Shown piece by piece: positions 16,026 to 24,616 of a stretch of 64,000 nt of DNA. The notes under the pieces were generated by a model. It saw nothing but the letters and a program-made list of their open reading frames with translations, was not told the DNA's origin and made no database searches. Position numbers and translations under genes: made by a program. Position 1 is the first letter of the stretch, and each line of letters starts with the position of its first letter. The DNA is from SZAS-79 sp965279075 (GTDB lineage Bacteria; Pseudomonadota; Gammaproteobacteria; Burkholderiales; SG8-39), in assembly GCA_965279075.1 (NCBI GenBank), contig CBDIHI010000011.1:620001-684000 (forward strand). The letters are read 5' to 3'.

Positions 16026-16799
16026 ATGGAACTCGGATTGAAGGGCAAGGTCGCCATCGTTACGGGCGGCACCCAGGGGATAGGCAAGGCGAGCGCAGTG
16101 GTGCTGGCGCGCGAAGGCGCGAGCGTGGTGATCGCCGCGCGCGGCAAGGCGCTCCTCGACGCGGTCGCCGCGGAGATCCGCGCGGCCGGCGGCAGCGTGG
16201 CGGCGGTCCAGGCCGACGTGGGCAGGAAAGAGGACTGCGAGCGCCTGGTCGCGGAAGCGCTCAAGGCCTTCGGCCGCATCGATATCCTCGTGAACAACGC
16301 GGGCACTTCGGCGACCGGCGAATTCGCCTCGGTCACCGACGAGGCCTGGCAGGCGGACTTCGACCTGAAACTGTTCGGCGCGATCCGCCTGGCGCGGCTT
16401 TCGATCCCGGAAATGAAAAAGCAGGGCGGCGGCCGCATCATCAACATCACCAACATCGGCGCAAAGCAGCCGCGCGCCAAGTCCATGCCCACCACGGTCA
16501 CGCGCGCCGCGGGCCTCGCATTCACCAAGGCGCTGTCCAAGGAATACGCCCCGGACAACATCCTCGTGAACACGGTATGCATCGGCCTGATCCGCGCCGC
16601 CCAGCATGAGTCCAAGGCGCAGAAGGCCGGCACGCCGGTGGAGGACCTCTATGCGGGCATGGCCAGGGACATCCCGCTGGGCCGCGTGGGCGAGGCGGAG
16701 GAGGTCGCCAACGTGATCGCCTTCCTGTCCTCGAACGCCGCAAGCTACGTCACGGGGACCAGCATCAACCTGGACGGCGGCACGTCGGGAGTCCTGTAA
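16026..16799 (+). CDS. SDR-family protein with atypical active site
   Basis: 257 residues with a normal SDR Rossmann start (TGGTQGIG at 13-20), NNAG at 90-93 and a C-terminal INLDGG. The catalytic Asn-Ser-Tyr-Lys tetrad of classical SDRs is replaced by Lys115, Asn143, Thr156 and Arg160 in my alignment (segments FDLKLF, NITNIG and PTTVTRAA). It probably binds NAD(P) but is unlikely to use the classical proton relay. It lies 3 nt upstream of the DUF349 gene, suggesting one transcript. Confidence 0.88.
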   Translation: MELGLKGKVAIVTGGTQGIGKASAVVLAREGASVVIAARGKALLDAVAAEIRAAGGSVAAVQADVGRKEDCERLVAEALKAFGRIDILVNNAGTSATGEFASVTDEAWQADFDLKLFGAIRLARLSIPEMKKQGGGRIINITNIGAKQPRAKSMPTTVTRAAGLAFTKALSKEYAPDNILVNTVCIGLIRAAQHESKAQKAGTPVEDLYAGMARDIPLGRVGEAEEVANVIAFLSSNAASYVTGTSINLDGGTSGVL

Positions 16800-16802
16800 C
16801 CC

Positions 16803-19001
16803 ATGTCGATGAATTGGCTGCGCGGCCGCAAGGCGGGGGAAGCTGTGCCACAGGCGTCGAAGCCGCCCGAGCCCGGGCAGGCCCTGCCCGGGGAAGGTGC
16901 CGCGCCTTCCGAGTGGGCCGAGGCTGCCTGCAGCGCGATGGACAAGGCGCGCGCCGCCGAGTGCGAAAAGCACGTGCTGGGCGACGACCTGCTGGCCGAA
17001 GTCGCCACGCGATGCCGGTTTTCCGAGGTGCGGCTGGCCGCGGCCCGCCGCATCGCGGACATCGCGGTGCTGAAGAAGGTCGCGGAAGCCAGCCGCGAGA
17101 AGGACAAGCATGTCTACCGCCACTGCACCGACGTGCTGAAGGAGAATCGCCAGGAGGGCGCGCGGGCGCGCCGGTCGGTGGAGCTCGCTGCCGCGCTGCG
17201 CGTGCTGCTCGACACCGAGCCGGTCGCCATTTCCCACCTGCTGCAGATCGAAAAGGACCTCGCGGCGCTCGGCAAGGGCGGCGAGGAGACGAAGGAGTGC
17301 GAGGCGCTGCTCGATACGGCGCGCGCCCGTGTGCTCGTGGAGACGCAGGCGCAGGTGGACCTCAGGGCGCTGCTCGCGTCGGCCGAAGCGCTGGCAGCGG
17401 CGGTCGCGCAGGCACAGGACCCCGCCTCGGACCACCTGCTTGCGTGGGGTGGCGAGCGCGGCGCGCTCGTCCGGGCCGCCGCTGCCGCGCCGGCCTGGCT
17501 CGCGAGCCTCCCGGCCGCGCGCGCGCTGGCGAAAGTACTCGGGGGCATCGAGGCGAACCTCGCCGCGCACGCCGTCGTCATCGCGAAGGCGGCCGAGGCC
17601 GAGGCGCACCGTCTCGCCGCGGAGGCTGCGGCCAGGCTCGCCGCCGAGCAGGCGCCCCCGCCTGAAAAAGCCAGGCCGGCGTCGCAGAAAAAGAAGGTCG
17701 ACCAGGAGGCACTGCAGAAACAGGTCGACGAACTGGAAGCCCACCTCGAGGCGGGGCGCCTCGCCGAGGCCGAAGTGCTCGGCAAGGCGATCGATCGACT
17801 TCTCGGCGGCGTGGAGCCGGCCGGGCAGGCCGGGCGCCGGCTGCAGCGCGCGCGGTCCCAGCAGGCGCGCCTGGTCGGCTGGGCGCGGTGGGGGACCGAC
17901 CAGGCGAGGGAGCAACTGATCGGTGCCGCCGAGGCCTTGTTGCAGGGCGAACCGGACATCGCGGAGCGCGCGAAGGCGGTGCCCCTGTTGCGCCGGGAAT
18001 GGAAGGCGCTCGATGCGCACGGCGGCGCGCCGCAGCCGCTCTGGAAGCGTTTCGATACGGCCCTCGAGCGGGCCTACAAGCCGGTGGCCGAGCAGCGCGC
18101 GGTGGAAGCCGCTGCGCACAAGGAGGCGCGGACGGCCAAGAATGCGCTGCTGGACGCCTGGGAAGGCTGGCTCGCGCAGGACCCGCCCCCGGATTTCAAG
18201 GCCATGGAAGCCAAGCGTGACGAGATCACCGGGCAATGGCGCTCGGCCGCACGCGCCGGCTTCGGCGACGAGAGGAAACTCCGGAAGCGGTTCGACGCGA
18301 TCGTCGAGAAGATCGATGTGGTGCTGGAGGAGGTGCGAGGGAAGGAACTTGCCCGGCGCAAGGACCTGGTCGCGCAGGCCGAGGCCCTGAAGGAAGCGCC
18401 CGGCCTCCACGAGGCGATGGGTGCGGCCAAGACGCTGCAGCGCCGCTGGAAGGACGAGATGGTGCCCGTGACCCTCAGGCACGGCGCCGACCACAAAGTC
18501 TGGCAGCGGTTTCGCGCGGCGTGCGACGCAGTGTTCGCTCGGCGCGACGCCGAGCAGGCCGAAGCGCAGGCCGAGCGCGCGAAGCGCGACGAGGCGCGCA
18601 AGGCGGAGCAGGAAGCCGCGCGGCTCGTGGAGCAGAAGAAAAAGGAAAAGCACGCCGCCCGCTTTGCGGAAATGGCGCAGAAGGCGAGTGCGCCAACGGA
18701 CGCGCCCATGGACGCGCTGGCGCGCGGCCATGCCGAGCGCGACGCCATGCTGCTGGACCTTGAGATCGCGCTGGAGCTGCCGACGCCGGAGTCGCACTCG
18801 GCGGCGCGCAGGGCGCGCAACCTTGCCCGCCTGCAGGACCGCTTCAGCAAGGGGACTTCAGCCGGGCCCGACCCGGAAGCCCTCGTGGCGAAGTGGTACG
18901 CCACCACGGCCACGCCGGACGATGTCCAGTCGGTGAGGATCGCCGCGGTCGTCGCCCAGTTGCTGAACCGCCCTCAGGCCCGCAAAGACTCGCGGTCGTA
19001 G
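16803..19001 (+). CDS. DUF349 domain protein, coiled-coil rich
   Basis: 732 residues, mostly charged alpha-helix with Ala/Glu/Arg-rich coiled coil. At least three DUF349-like units are visible by their W-x-x-x...F pattern: LLRREWKALDAHGGAP with LWKRFDTALE, GQWRSAARAGFG with LRKRFDAIVEK, and LQRRWKDEMVPVTLRHG with VWQRFRAACDAVF. No signal peptide or catalytic motif is seen. DUF349 proteins are widespread in proteobacteria without a clear role. The start is 3 nt after the SDR stop, and its last 28 bp overlap the convergent monooxygenase gene. Confidence 0.85.
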   Translation: MSMNWLRGRKAGEAVPQASKPPEPGQALPGEGAAPSEWAEAACSAMDKARAAECEKHVLGDDLLAEVATRCRFSEVRLAAARRIADIAVLKKVAEASREKDKHVYRHCTDVLKENRQEGARARRSVELAAALRVLLDTEPVAISHLLQIEKDLAALGKGGEETKECEALLDTARARVLVETQAQVDLRALLASAEALAAAVAQAQDPASDHLLAWGGERGALVRAAAAAPAWLASLPAARALAKVLGGIEANLAAHAVVIAKAAEAEAHRLAAEAAARLAAEQAPPPEKARPASQKKKVDQEALQKQVDELEAHLEAGRLAEAEVLGKAIDRLLGGVEPAGQAGRRLQRARSQQARLVGWARWGTDQAREQLIGAAEALLQGEPDIAERAKAVPLLRREWKALDAHGGAPQPLWKRFDTALERAYKPVAEQRAVEAAAHKEARTAKNALLDAWEGWLAQDPPPDFKAMEAKRDEITGQWRSAARAGFGDERKLRKRFDAIVEKIDVVLEEVRGKELARRKDLVAQAEALKEAPGLHEAMGAAKTLQRRWKDEMVPVTLRHGADHKVWQRFRAACDAVFARRDAEQAEAQAERAKRDEARKAEQEAARLVEQKKKEKHAARFAEMAQKASAPTDAPMDALARGHAERDAMLLDLEIALELPTPESHSAARRARNLARLQDRFSKGTSAGPDPEALVAKWYATTATPDDVQSVRIAAVVAQLLNRPQARKDSRS

Positions 19002-20209
19002 CCGGCGACTTTCTTGTAGCCGTCGGAAATCGCCATGATTTCCTGCTTGGAGATCACGTCGTCGATGTTGTCGAACGGCTTGTCGCCGGTGCGCTCCCAT
19101 ACCTCCCTGAGGATCGCGTCGGGCGGGTTCCTGCGGTTGGTCAGCACGACGTTGGCGGTGGCCGGCAGGCGCTGCGACTCGTAGGCCTTGAGCGCGGAGA
19201 GCGGATCCTTGCCGGCCACCAGCAGTTCGCGCAGCGCAACGGTGTCGAGGATCGCCTGGCCGGCGCCGTTGGAGCCGCGCGGCACCATCGGATGCGCCGC
19301 GTCGCCGAGCAAGGTCACGCGCCCCTGCGTCCACCACGGCAGCGGGTCCTGGTCGATCATCGGGAACTCGAGCACGATGTCCGAGGCGCGGATCATCGCC
19401 GGCACGTCCAGCCAGTCCCACTTCCAGTCCGCGAAGGGCGCGATGAAATCCTCGATGTTGCCGGGGCGGTTCCAGTCGCGCTTTGCGTACTTGGGCGTGG
19501 TGACTTCGCACACCCAGTTGATCAGCGTGCGCCCTTCGGCGTCGATGTTGTTGCGGATCGGGTAGATCACCATCTTGCCCGGGGTCAGCCAGCCCGCGCG
19601 CACGTAGCTCTCGCCGGTCATGTAGGGTTTCCAGCGCGTGACGCCGCGCCACATGTTGATGCCCGAATAGCGTGGCTCGCCCTCGTCGGGGTGGAGTTGC
19701 CTGCGCACGACCGAATGCAGCCCGTCGCAGCCGACCAGCACGTCGCCCGTTTGCGGCGGCAGGGCCTCGCCGGTTCCTGCGGCGACGAATTGCGCCGTCG
19801 CGCCCTTCGCGTCCTGGCTGAAGCCCGTGCATTTCCAGCCGAGGAAGAGTCGGTCCTCGCCGACGCGCGCCTTGAACGCGTCGAGCAGCACCTTCAGGAT
19901 GTCGGCGCGGTGCGCCTGGAACTGCGGCCATTCGTAGCCTGCATGCCGGCCGGTCGGCTCGCCGTGGATCTTCTGGCCGAAGCGGTTGAAGAACACGGTC
20001 TCGCGCGTGGCGACCGCAAGCTTGCCGAGCGCCTCGACCAGCCCGAGTTCGCCGAGCACCTTCACGCAGTGCGGCAGCAGCGTGACCCCGACGCCGACCT
20101 GCTTGATCTCGGGTGCAGCCTCGTACACGCGTGTGGCGATGCCGGCCCTGTGCAGTTCCAGGGCCAGCGTCAGCCCGCCGATGCCTGCGCCAACGATGAT
20201 GACTTCCAT
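18974..20209 (-). CDS. FAD-dependent aromatic monooxygenase-like protein
   Basis: 411 residues from ATG 20209, which has GGGAG eight bases upstream. Class A flavoprotein hydroxylase motifs are complete: GAGIGGLTLALEL (FAD Rossmann), DVLVGCDGLHSVVRR (DG motif) and LLGDAAHPMVPRGSNGAGQA (GD motif). It resembles salicylate hydroxylase/PhzS-like enzymes that use NAD(P)H and O2 on an aromatic substrate. It is divergent from the NTF2-like protein at 20290, with 80 nt between, and the pair may act on one pathway. The substrate is unknown. Confidence 0.88.
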   Translation of the reverse strand: MEVIIVGAGIGGLTLALELHRAGIATRVYEAAPEIKQVGVGVTLLPHCVKVLGELGLVEALGKLAVATRETVFFNRFGQKIHGEPTGRHAGYEWPQFQAHRADILKVLLDAFKARVGEDRLFLGWKCTGFSQDAKGATAQFVAAGTGEALPPQTGDVLVGCDGLHSVVRRQLHPDEGEPRYSGINMWRGVTRWKPYMTGESYVRAGWLTPGKMVIYPIRNNIDAEGRTLINWVCEVTTPKYAKRDWNRPGNIEDFIAPFADWKWDWLDVPAMIRASDIVLEFPMIDQDPLPWWTQGRVTLLGDAAHPMVPRGSNGAGQAILDTVALRELLVAGKDPLSALKAYESQRLPATANVVLTNRRNPPDAILREVWERTGDKPFDNIDDVISKQEIMAISDGYKKVAGYDRESLRA

Positions 20210-20289
20210 GATGCTCCCGGTGAGGTATTCAGTCCGTTTCTGTTGTCCTGCTTTGAGCAGCATAATGCCGGAAATCAACGGAGGCGCGC

Positions 20290-20931
20290 GTGGACAAGAG
20301 CATGGAGGATCGGCTGCAGGTCGCCGAGGTCGTACAGAACTGGGCGGTATGGCGCGACGCGGGCGACTGGGAGCGGTTCCGCACCGTCTGGCACGAGGAC
20401 GGCTGGATGTCGGCCACCTGGTTCCAGGGGCCGGCCGAGCAGTTCATCGCGGTCAGCAAGGCCGGGTTCGAGAAGGGCGTGAACATCCTGCATTTCCTCG
20501 GCGGGATCTCGGTGGACGTGGCCGGCGACCGTGCGATCTCACAGTGCAAAATGACGATCAGCCAGCGTGGGATGCTGGACAGCTATTACGTCGACGTCGT
20601 GTGCACCGGGCGGTTCTACGACTTCTTCGAACGCAGGAACGGCGCATGGAAGATCGTCCGCCGCCAGCCGATCTACGAGAAGGACCGGCTCGACGCCGTC
20701 GACCGGCACGCGAAGCTGGAGATCCTGCCCGGGCTGCTGCACCAGTTTCCAGAGGGCTACCGGCACCTCGCCTACCTGCAGACCAACCTCGGGTTCAAGA
20801 TCAAGATGGACATGCCGCAGCTCAAGGGCCCGGTGGTCGAGGCGCTTTATGCGCGTGGCAAGGCCTGGCTCGAAGGCGCGCCTTCGGCGTTCGACGCGCC
20901 GCCGGTGGCTTCGGGAATTCCGCCGGGCTGA
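20290..20931 (+). CDS. NTF2/SnoaL-like protein, GTG start
   Basis: 213 residues. GGAGG five bases before GTG 20290 decides the start; the next ATG at 20302 would be too far from it. The N-terminal 130 residues have the SnoaL/NTF2 pattern (VVQNWAVWRDAGDWERFRTVWHED is the core helix region, then strands ending GAWKIVRRQPIYEKDRLD), followed by an extra C-terminal helical part. Related proteins accompany flavoprotein oxygenases and Rieske systems, in line with the divergent monooxygenase. Catalytic role is unproven. Confidence 0.78.
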   Translation: MDKSMEDRLQVAEVVQNWAVWRDAGDWERFRTVWHEDGWMSATWFQGPAEQFIAVSKAGFEKGVNILHFLGGISVDVAGDRAISQCKMTISQRGMLDSYYVDVVCTGRFYDFFERRNGAWKIVRRQPIYEKDRLDAVDRHAKLEILPGLLHQFPEGYRHLAYLQTNLGFKIKMDMPQLKGPVVEALYARGKAWLEGAPSAFDAPPVASGIPPG

Positions 20932-21069
20932 GATGTAGGGGGGGCGTGCGGGCCCCTCACCGACTGGTCGTCCGGGTCCGGAATGTTCGTCGCGCGGCGG
21001 CATATCGGCACGTAGCGCATGTGAATCCACCGCCGGCGCTCTCGCCAACTCCCAGCGTAAAATAACCCA

Positions 21070-22554
21070 ATGTCCACTCCCCCAGTTCGTCCCATAGACC
21101 AAGCACGCCATGAGGCGAGTGGAAGGCTTGACCCCGAGAGACGCTCAAGCCTCGGGCAATTTATGACGCCCACCAACGTTGCCGATTTCATGGCATCGCT
21201 GTTTGTACGCTGGCCAAGTCAGGTTCGCCTTCTCGATCCCGGTGCGGGAATAGGGTCGCTGACGGAAGCGTTTGCTGAGCGCTTTGTGACACACGCTCCC
21301 ACGCGTTCGACATTGGAAAGCCATTGTTACGAGATAGAGCCAGTGTTGATTGGATATCTGACCGATCACTTGCGCGACATCGAGAGCCGCCTCGTCAGAG
21401 ATGGCTATCGTTTCGTAAGCACGATTCACGACAGAGACTTTATCGCCGAAGCTTGCTTCCAAATCGGATTGGGGCAGGGACGTTTCACCCATGCGATTCT
21501 GAATCCGCCTTACAAGAAGATTGCTAACGGATCAGAGCACCGCAAGCTTCTCCGGACAGTTGGAATCGAAACGGTCAATCTCTATACGGCGTTCCTTGGT
21601 CTGACAATTGCCCTGGTTGAAGATGACGGAGAAATCGTTGCCATCATTCCACGAAGCTTTTGCAATGGAACCTACTTTCGACCGTTTCGCGAATTCCTCC
21701 TAGAGAGGGCAGCGATAACTCACATACACGTCTTTGAGAGCCGGAAGCGCGCATTTAAAGACGACGACGTACTTCAAGAAAACATCATTATTCGCCTCGT
21801 ACGCAGTGGCGAACAGAGCGCTGTAACGGTCTCCTCTTCCCTCGATCCGAGCTTCACAGACTACAAGGCACGCGAGATTTCTTTCTCGGAAATCGTAAAA
21901 CCTAATGATATGGAGCGGTTTATTCATATTCCAACGCTCGACGTGTCAGCCGCGGCTCATGTGTTCACGCACTCACTGAAAGAACTCAGCCTTGAGGTTT
22001 CTACCGGCCCAGTAGTGGATTTTCGACTCAAGGACTATTGGATGTCAGCCCCCACGGGAAGCTTCGCCCCACTTCTCTACGCCCATCACTTGCAGGGCGG
22101 CAAGCTTACTTGGCCAAAAGTGCATAAGAAACCAAACGCACTCGCGCTAAACGAAGAGACGAGAAAGTGGCTGCTGCCTCGTGGCTGCTACGCCGTAACA
22201 AAGCGGTTTTCGTCCAAAGAAGAACGCCGTCGGATCGTTGCATACGTTGTTGATCCAAAATTTCTTCCATATGAGCTCTACGGCTTTGAGAATCATCTCA
22301 ACGTATTTCACAGCAAGAAGGCTGGCCTCCCCTTGGATCTCGCGCATGGATTGGCTCTATTTCTGAACTCCACGATTGTAGACAATCATTTTCGCAACTT
22401 CAGTGGACATACTCAGGTCAATGCAACCGATCTACGTGCGATGCGCTATCCGGCTCGCGCGACTCTCCAACGGTTTGGGAACTGGGCAATGAAGCAGAAG
22501 GAATTGAGCCAAGAAAAGATCGATGAATACATTAGTGTGCCGCATGGCGACTAA
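21070..22554 (+). CDS. N6-adenine DNA methyltransferase of a BsuBI/PstI-type system
   Basis: 494 residues, close to the roughly 500 of M.BsuBI and M.PstI. Motif I (LDPGAGIGSL, about residue 55) precedes motif IV (LNPPYKK, about 145), the gamma-class order for N6-adenine methylation. The C-terminal half would hold the target recognition region. The gene is visibly poorer in G+C and uses A/T-ending codons unlike its neighbours. A TAAAAT box at 21057-21062 sits just upstream of the ATG, so the transcript may be nearly leaderless. The restriction endonuclease gene overlaps its 3' end. CTGCAG specificity is inferred from the endonuclease family. Confidence 0.92.
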   Translation: MSTPPVRPIDQARHEASGRLDPERRSSLGQFMTPTNVADFMASLFVRWPSQVRLLDPGAGIGSLTEAFAERFVTHAPTRSTLESHCYEIEPVLIGYLTDHLRDIESRLVRDGYRFVSTIHDRDFIAEACFQIGLGQGRFTHAILNPPYKKIANGSEHRKLLRTVGIETVNLYTAFLGLTIALVEDDGEIVAIIPRSFCNGTYFRPFREFLLERAAITHIHVFESRKRAFKDDDVLQENIIIRLVRSGEQSAVTVSSSLDPSFTDYKAREISFSEIVKPNDMERFIHIPTLDVSAAAHVFTHSLKELSLEVSTGPVVDFRLKDYWMSAPTGSFAPLLYAHHLQGGKLTWPKVHKKPNALALNEETRKWLLPRGCYAVTKRFSSKEERRRIVAYVVDPKFLPYELYGFENHLNVFHSKKAGLPLDLAHGLALFLNSTIVDNHFRNFSGHTQVNATDLRAMRYPARATLQRFGNWAMKQKELSQEKIDEYISVPHGD

Positions 22555-23503
22555 TAGCGAAAATCGTCTTAAGGAGGCGCTTGCGGTCCTCGTCGACCTT
22601 GGAATGCCTCGTGCACAACTCAATGAGCGCTCGGCCCTATGCCTACTTGCAATTCTCGATTTGATACCCGAAAAACCATGGAGCGCAGCTCAGGATCCGC
22701 TTATCGGCATTACACCGATCATGGATTGGGCAAAAGAGCACTACGGCAAAGACTATGCCCCCAACACTCGCGAAACATTCCGCAGGCAGACCATGCATCA
22801 ATTCATGGAAGCAGGAATCGCGCTTTACAACCCGGACAGGCCGGACAGACCAGTAAACAGTCCGCATGCGGTCTATCAAATTGAACCAACACTGTTACAA
22901 GTTATGCGAGCCTATGGAACCACAAGCTACAAGAGTCATTTGGCTGCTTTTCTAGCGCAAAAAGGGACTTTGGCTGCGAAGCATGCGATGCATCGAACTA
23001 TGGAGATGATTCCGGTTCGCGTCACCAAGGGGCAAGCGATAAAACTTTCGCCCGGAGAGCATAGCAAGCTGATACGCGCGATATGGGAGGATTTCGGCTC
23101 TCGCTTTGTTCCCGACGGTCAGCTTGTGTATGCGGGTGACACCGGGGATAAGTGGGGCTATTTCGACGAATCACTACTTACTTCCCTTGGGGTGGTAATC
23201 GACAACCATGGAAAGATGCCGGATGTTGTTATCCACTATCCGAAGCGGAATTGGCTGATTCTCGCCGAAGCGGTGACATCTCACGGACCGGTAGATGCGA
23301 AACGTCATCAGGAGCTGAAAAGCCTTTTCAAAAGCTGTAGGGCCGGATTGGTATTTGTTTCGGCATTTCCAGATCGCCGCACATTCACCAAGTACCTGGA
23401 AACAATTTCCTGGGAGACAGAGGTTTGGGTCGCGGATAACCCGAGCCATTTGATTCACTTCAATGGCGAACGGTTTTTGGGACCGTATTCCAAGTCAGGT
23501 TAG
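22523..23503 (+). CDS. BsuBI/PstI-family type II restriction endonuclease
   Basis: 326 residues, near R.PstI and R.BsuBI in size. The diagnostic C-terminal block is present: GDTGDKWGYFDES, LGVVIDNHGKMPDVVIHY and LILAEAVTSHGPVDAKRHQEL, which contains the D...E/Q-type metal residues of this family. Start ATG 22523 overlaps the methyltransferase by 32 nt; ATG 22544 (11-nt overlap) is an alternative, and neither has a strong ribosome binding site. The overlap would translate the nuclease only after the methylase. Low G+C compared with flanks supports horizontal acquisition. Confidence 0.92.
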   Translation: MNTLVCRMATNSENRLKEALAVLVDLGMPRAQLNERSALCLLAILDLIPEKPWSAAQDPLIGITPIMDWAKEHYGKDYAPNTRETFRRQTMHQFMEAGIALYNPDRPDRPVNSPHAVYQIEPTLLQVMRAYGTTSYKSHLAAFLAQKGTLAAKHAMHRTMEMIPVRVTKGQAIKLSPGEHSKLIRAIWEDFGSRFVPDGQLVYAGDTGDKWGYFDESLLTSLGVVIDNHGKMPDVVIHYPKRNWLILAEAVTSHGPVDAKRHQELKSLFKSCRAGLVFVSAFPDRRTFTKYLETISWETEVWVADNPSHLIHFNGERFLGPYSKSG

Positions 23504-23579
23504 TAGACGCGAAGCTCGACAGCGCTCGCCTCGGGAAAAAAAGCGTGTTGTTCTTAATATATAAGTTTACTAATATGAA

Positions 23580-23605
23580 TTGGCAGGAGACTGCCTCCTG
23601 GCCAA
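23580..23605 (+). terminator. hairpin after the restriction gene
   Basis: TTGGCAGGAG pairs with CTCCTGGCCAA (one bulged G) around a 5-nt loop, followed within 5 nt by a short T tract. It lies 76 nt after the endonuclease stop in AT-rich sequence and probably ends that transcript. It may also serve the converging gene at 23657. Confidence 0.6.
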
Positions 23606-23656
23606 TAGTTTTCTAAGCAAATCTTCCAAATTTGTGCCTGAAGTGGGAGATCTTAG

Positions 23657-24541
23657 CTAGTCCGGCTTGATCGGGGCGTGGTCGATGAAGTGCCGTGCTA
23701 TGGCGCCGCTGGTTGCGATCCAAACCCTGTCGCGGTGCTTTGCGACGTGTTCGAGCGCGCGCCGGAAATGCCGCAGCCTGAACGGCTGCCCGATCAGGAA
23801 AGCGTGGATCGCGATGCCGTAGACGAGCGACTGCTTCGCCGACTGCGCCAGCATCTCGTCGAAGTTGTCGATCACCATGTCCGCAAAGGCCGGCGCGGTG
23901 CCATGGTGGAGCGCGATCATCGGGATGTCGTTCACCTCGTGCGGATAGGGGAGGCTGAGGATGTGGCCCTTTCGGGTCTTCATCCACACCGGCTGGTCGT
24001 CCATCGGCCAGTCCATAAGATACGTATAGCCGGCTTCCTGCAGCAGGTCCGGCGTCACGTTGCTCGGGTTCACGCCGGGGCTCAGCCAGCCCTTGGGGGC
24101 CTTGCCTTCATGCTTCAGGATCGCGGCGGAAACGTCGTCGATCAACTGCTTCTCGCCCGCCTCGTCGAAGTTGTTCTGGTGCTCCGAGTTCGTGCGGCCG
24201 TGGCCGAGGATCTCGTCGCCGCGTTTGCGCAGCGCGTCCACGACTTTGGGGCAGTGGTCGTAGACCTCCGAGTTCAGCAGCACCGACATCGGCAGCTCGA
24301 GCTCGTCGCACATCTCGATCAGGCGCCACACGCCAACGCGGTTGCCGTACTCGCGCCACGCCCAGTTGTAGGTGTTCGGGTGCGGGATGCCGGGTGAGTA
24401 CGAGAGGCCGAGGCCCTCGTTCCAGGCGAAGTGCTCGAGGTTCAGCGACAGGTGGATCGCGAGGCGCCGGCCATCGGGCCACGTGAAGTCGGGGCGCTCG
24501 TGGATCGCGGAGTAGTTGAAGCGGTCGTGGCTGGCGAGCAT
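23657..24541 (-). CDS. polysaccharide deacetylase-family hydrolase (PuuE-like)
   Basis: 294 residues from ATG 24541. The NodB-type barrel is suggested by LNLEHFAWNEG (motif 1 region), GHGRTNSEHQN (motif 2), WLSPGVNPSNVTPDLLQEAGYTY (motif 3, split here) and a C-terminal IHAFLIGQPFRLRHF. The short barrel without signal peptide and the shape of motif 2 fit cytosolic PuuE-like amidohydrolases (allantoinase-type) better than peptidoglycan deacetylases. The gene is divergent from the disulfide oxidoreductase at 24617. The substrate is unknown. Confidence 0.82.
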   Translation of the reverse strand: MLASHDRFNYSAIHERPDFTWPDGRRLAIHLSLNLEHFAWNEGLGLSYSPGIPHPNTYNWAWREYGNRVGVWRLIEMCDELELPMSVLLNSEVYDHCPKVVDALRKRGDEILGHGRTNSEHQNNFDEAGEKQLIDDVSAAILKHEGKAPKGWLSPGVNPSNVTPDLLQEAGYTYLMDWPMDDQPVWMKTRKGHILSLPYPHEVNDIPMIALHHGTAPAFADMVIDNFDEMLAQSAKQSLVYGIAIHAFLIGQPFRLRHFRRALEHVAKHRDRVWIATSGAIARHFIDHAPIKPD

Positions 24542-24616
24542 GGCTGGGTCCGGGGTGGAGGGCGACGCAATCGAGAAGGACTATGATAATCGCCCCAGCG
24601 TGAGGAGGGCGACGCG

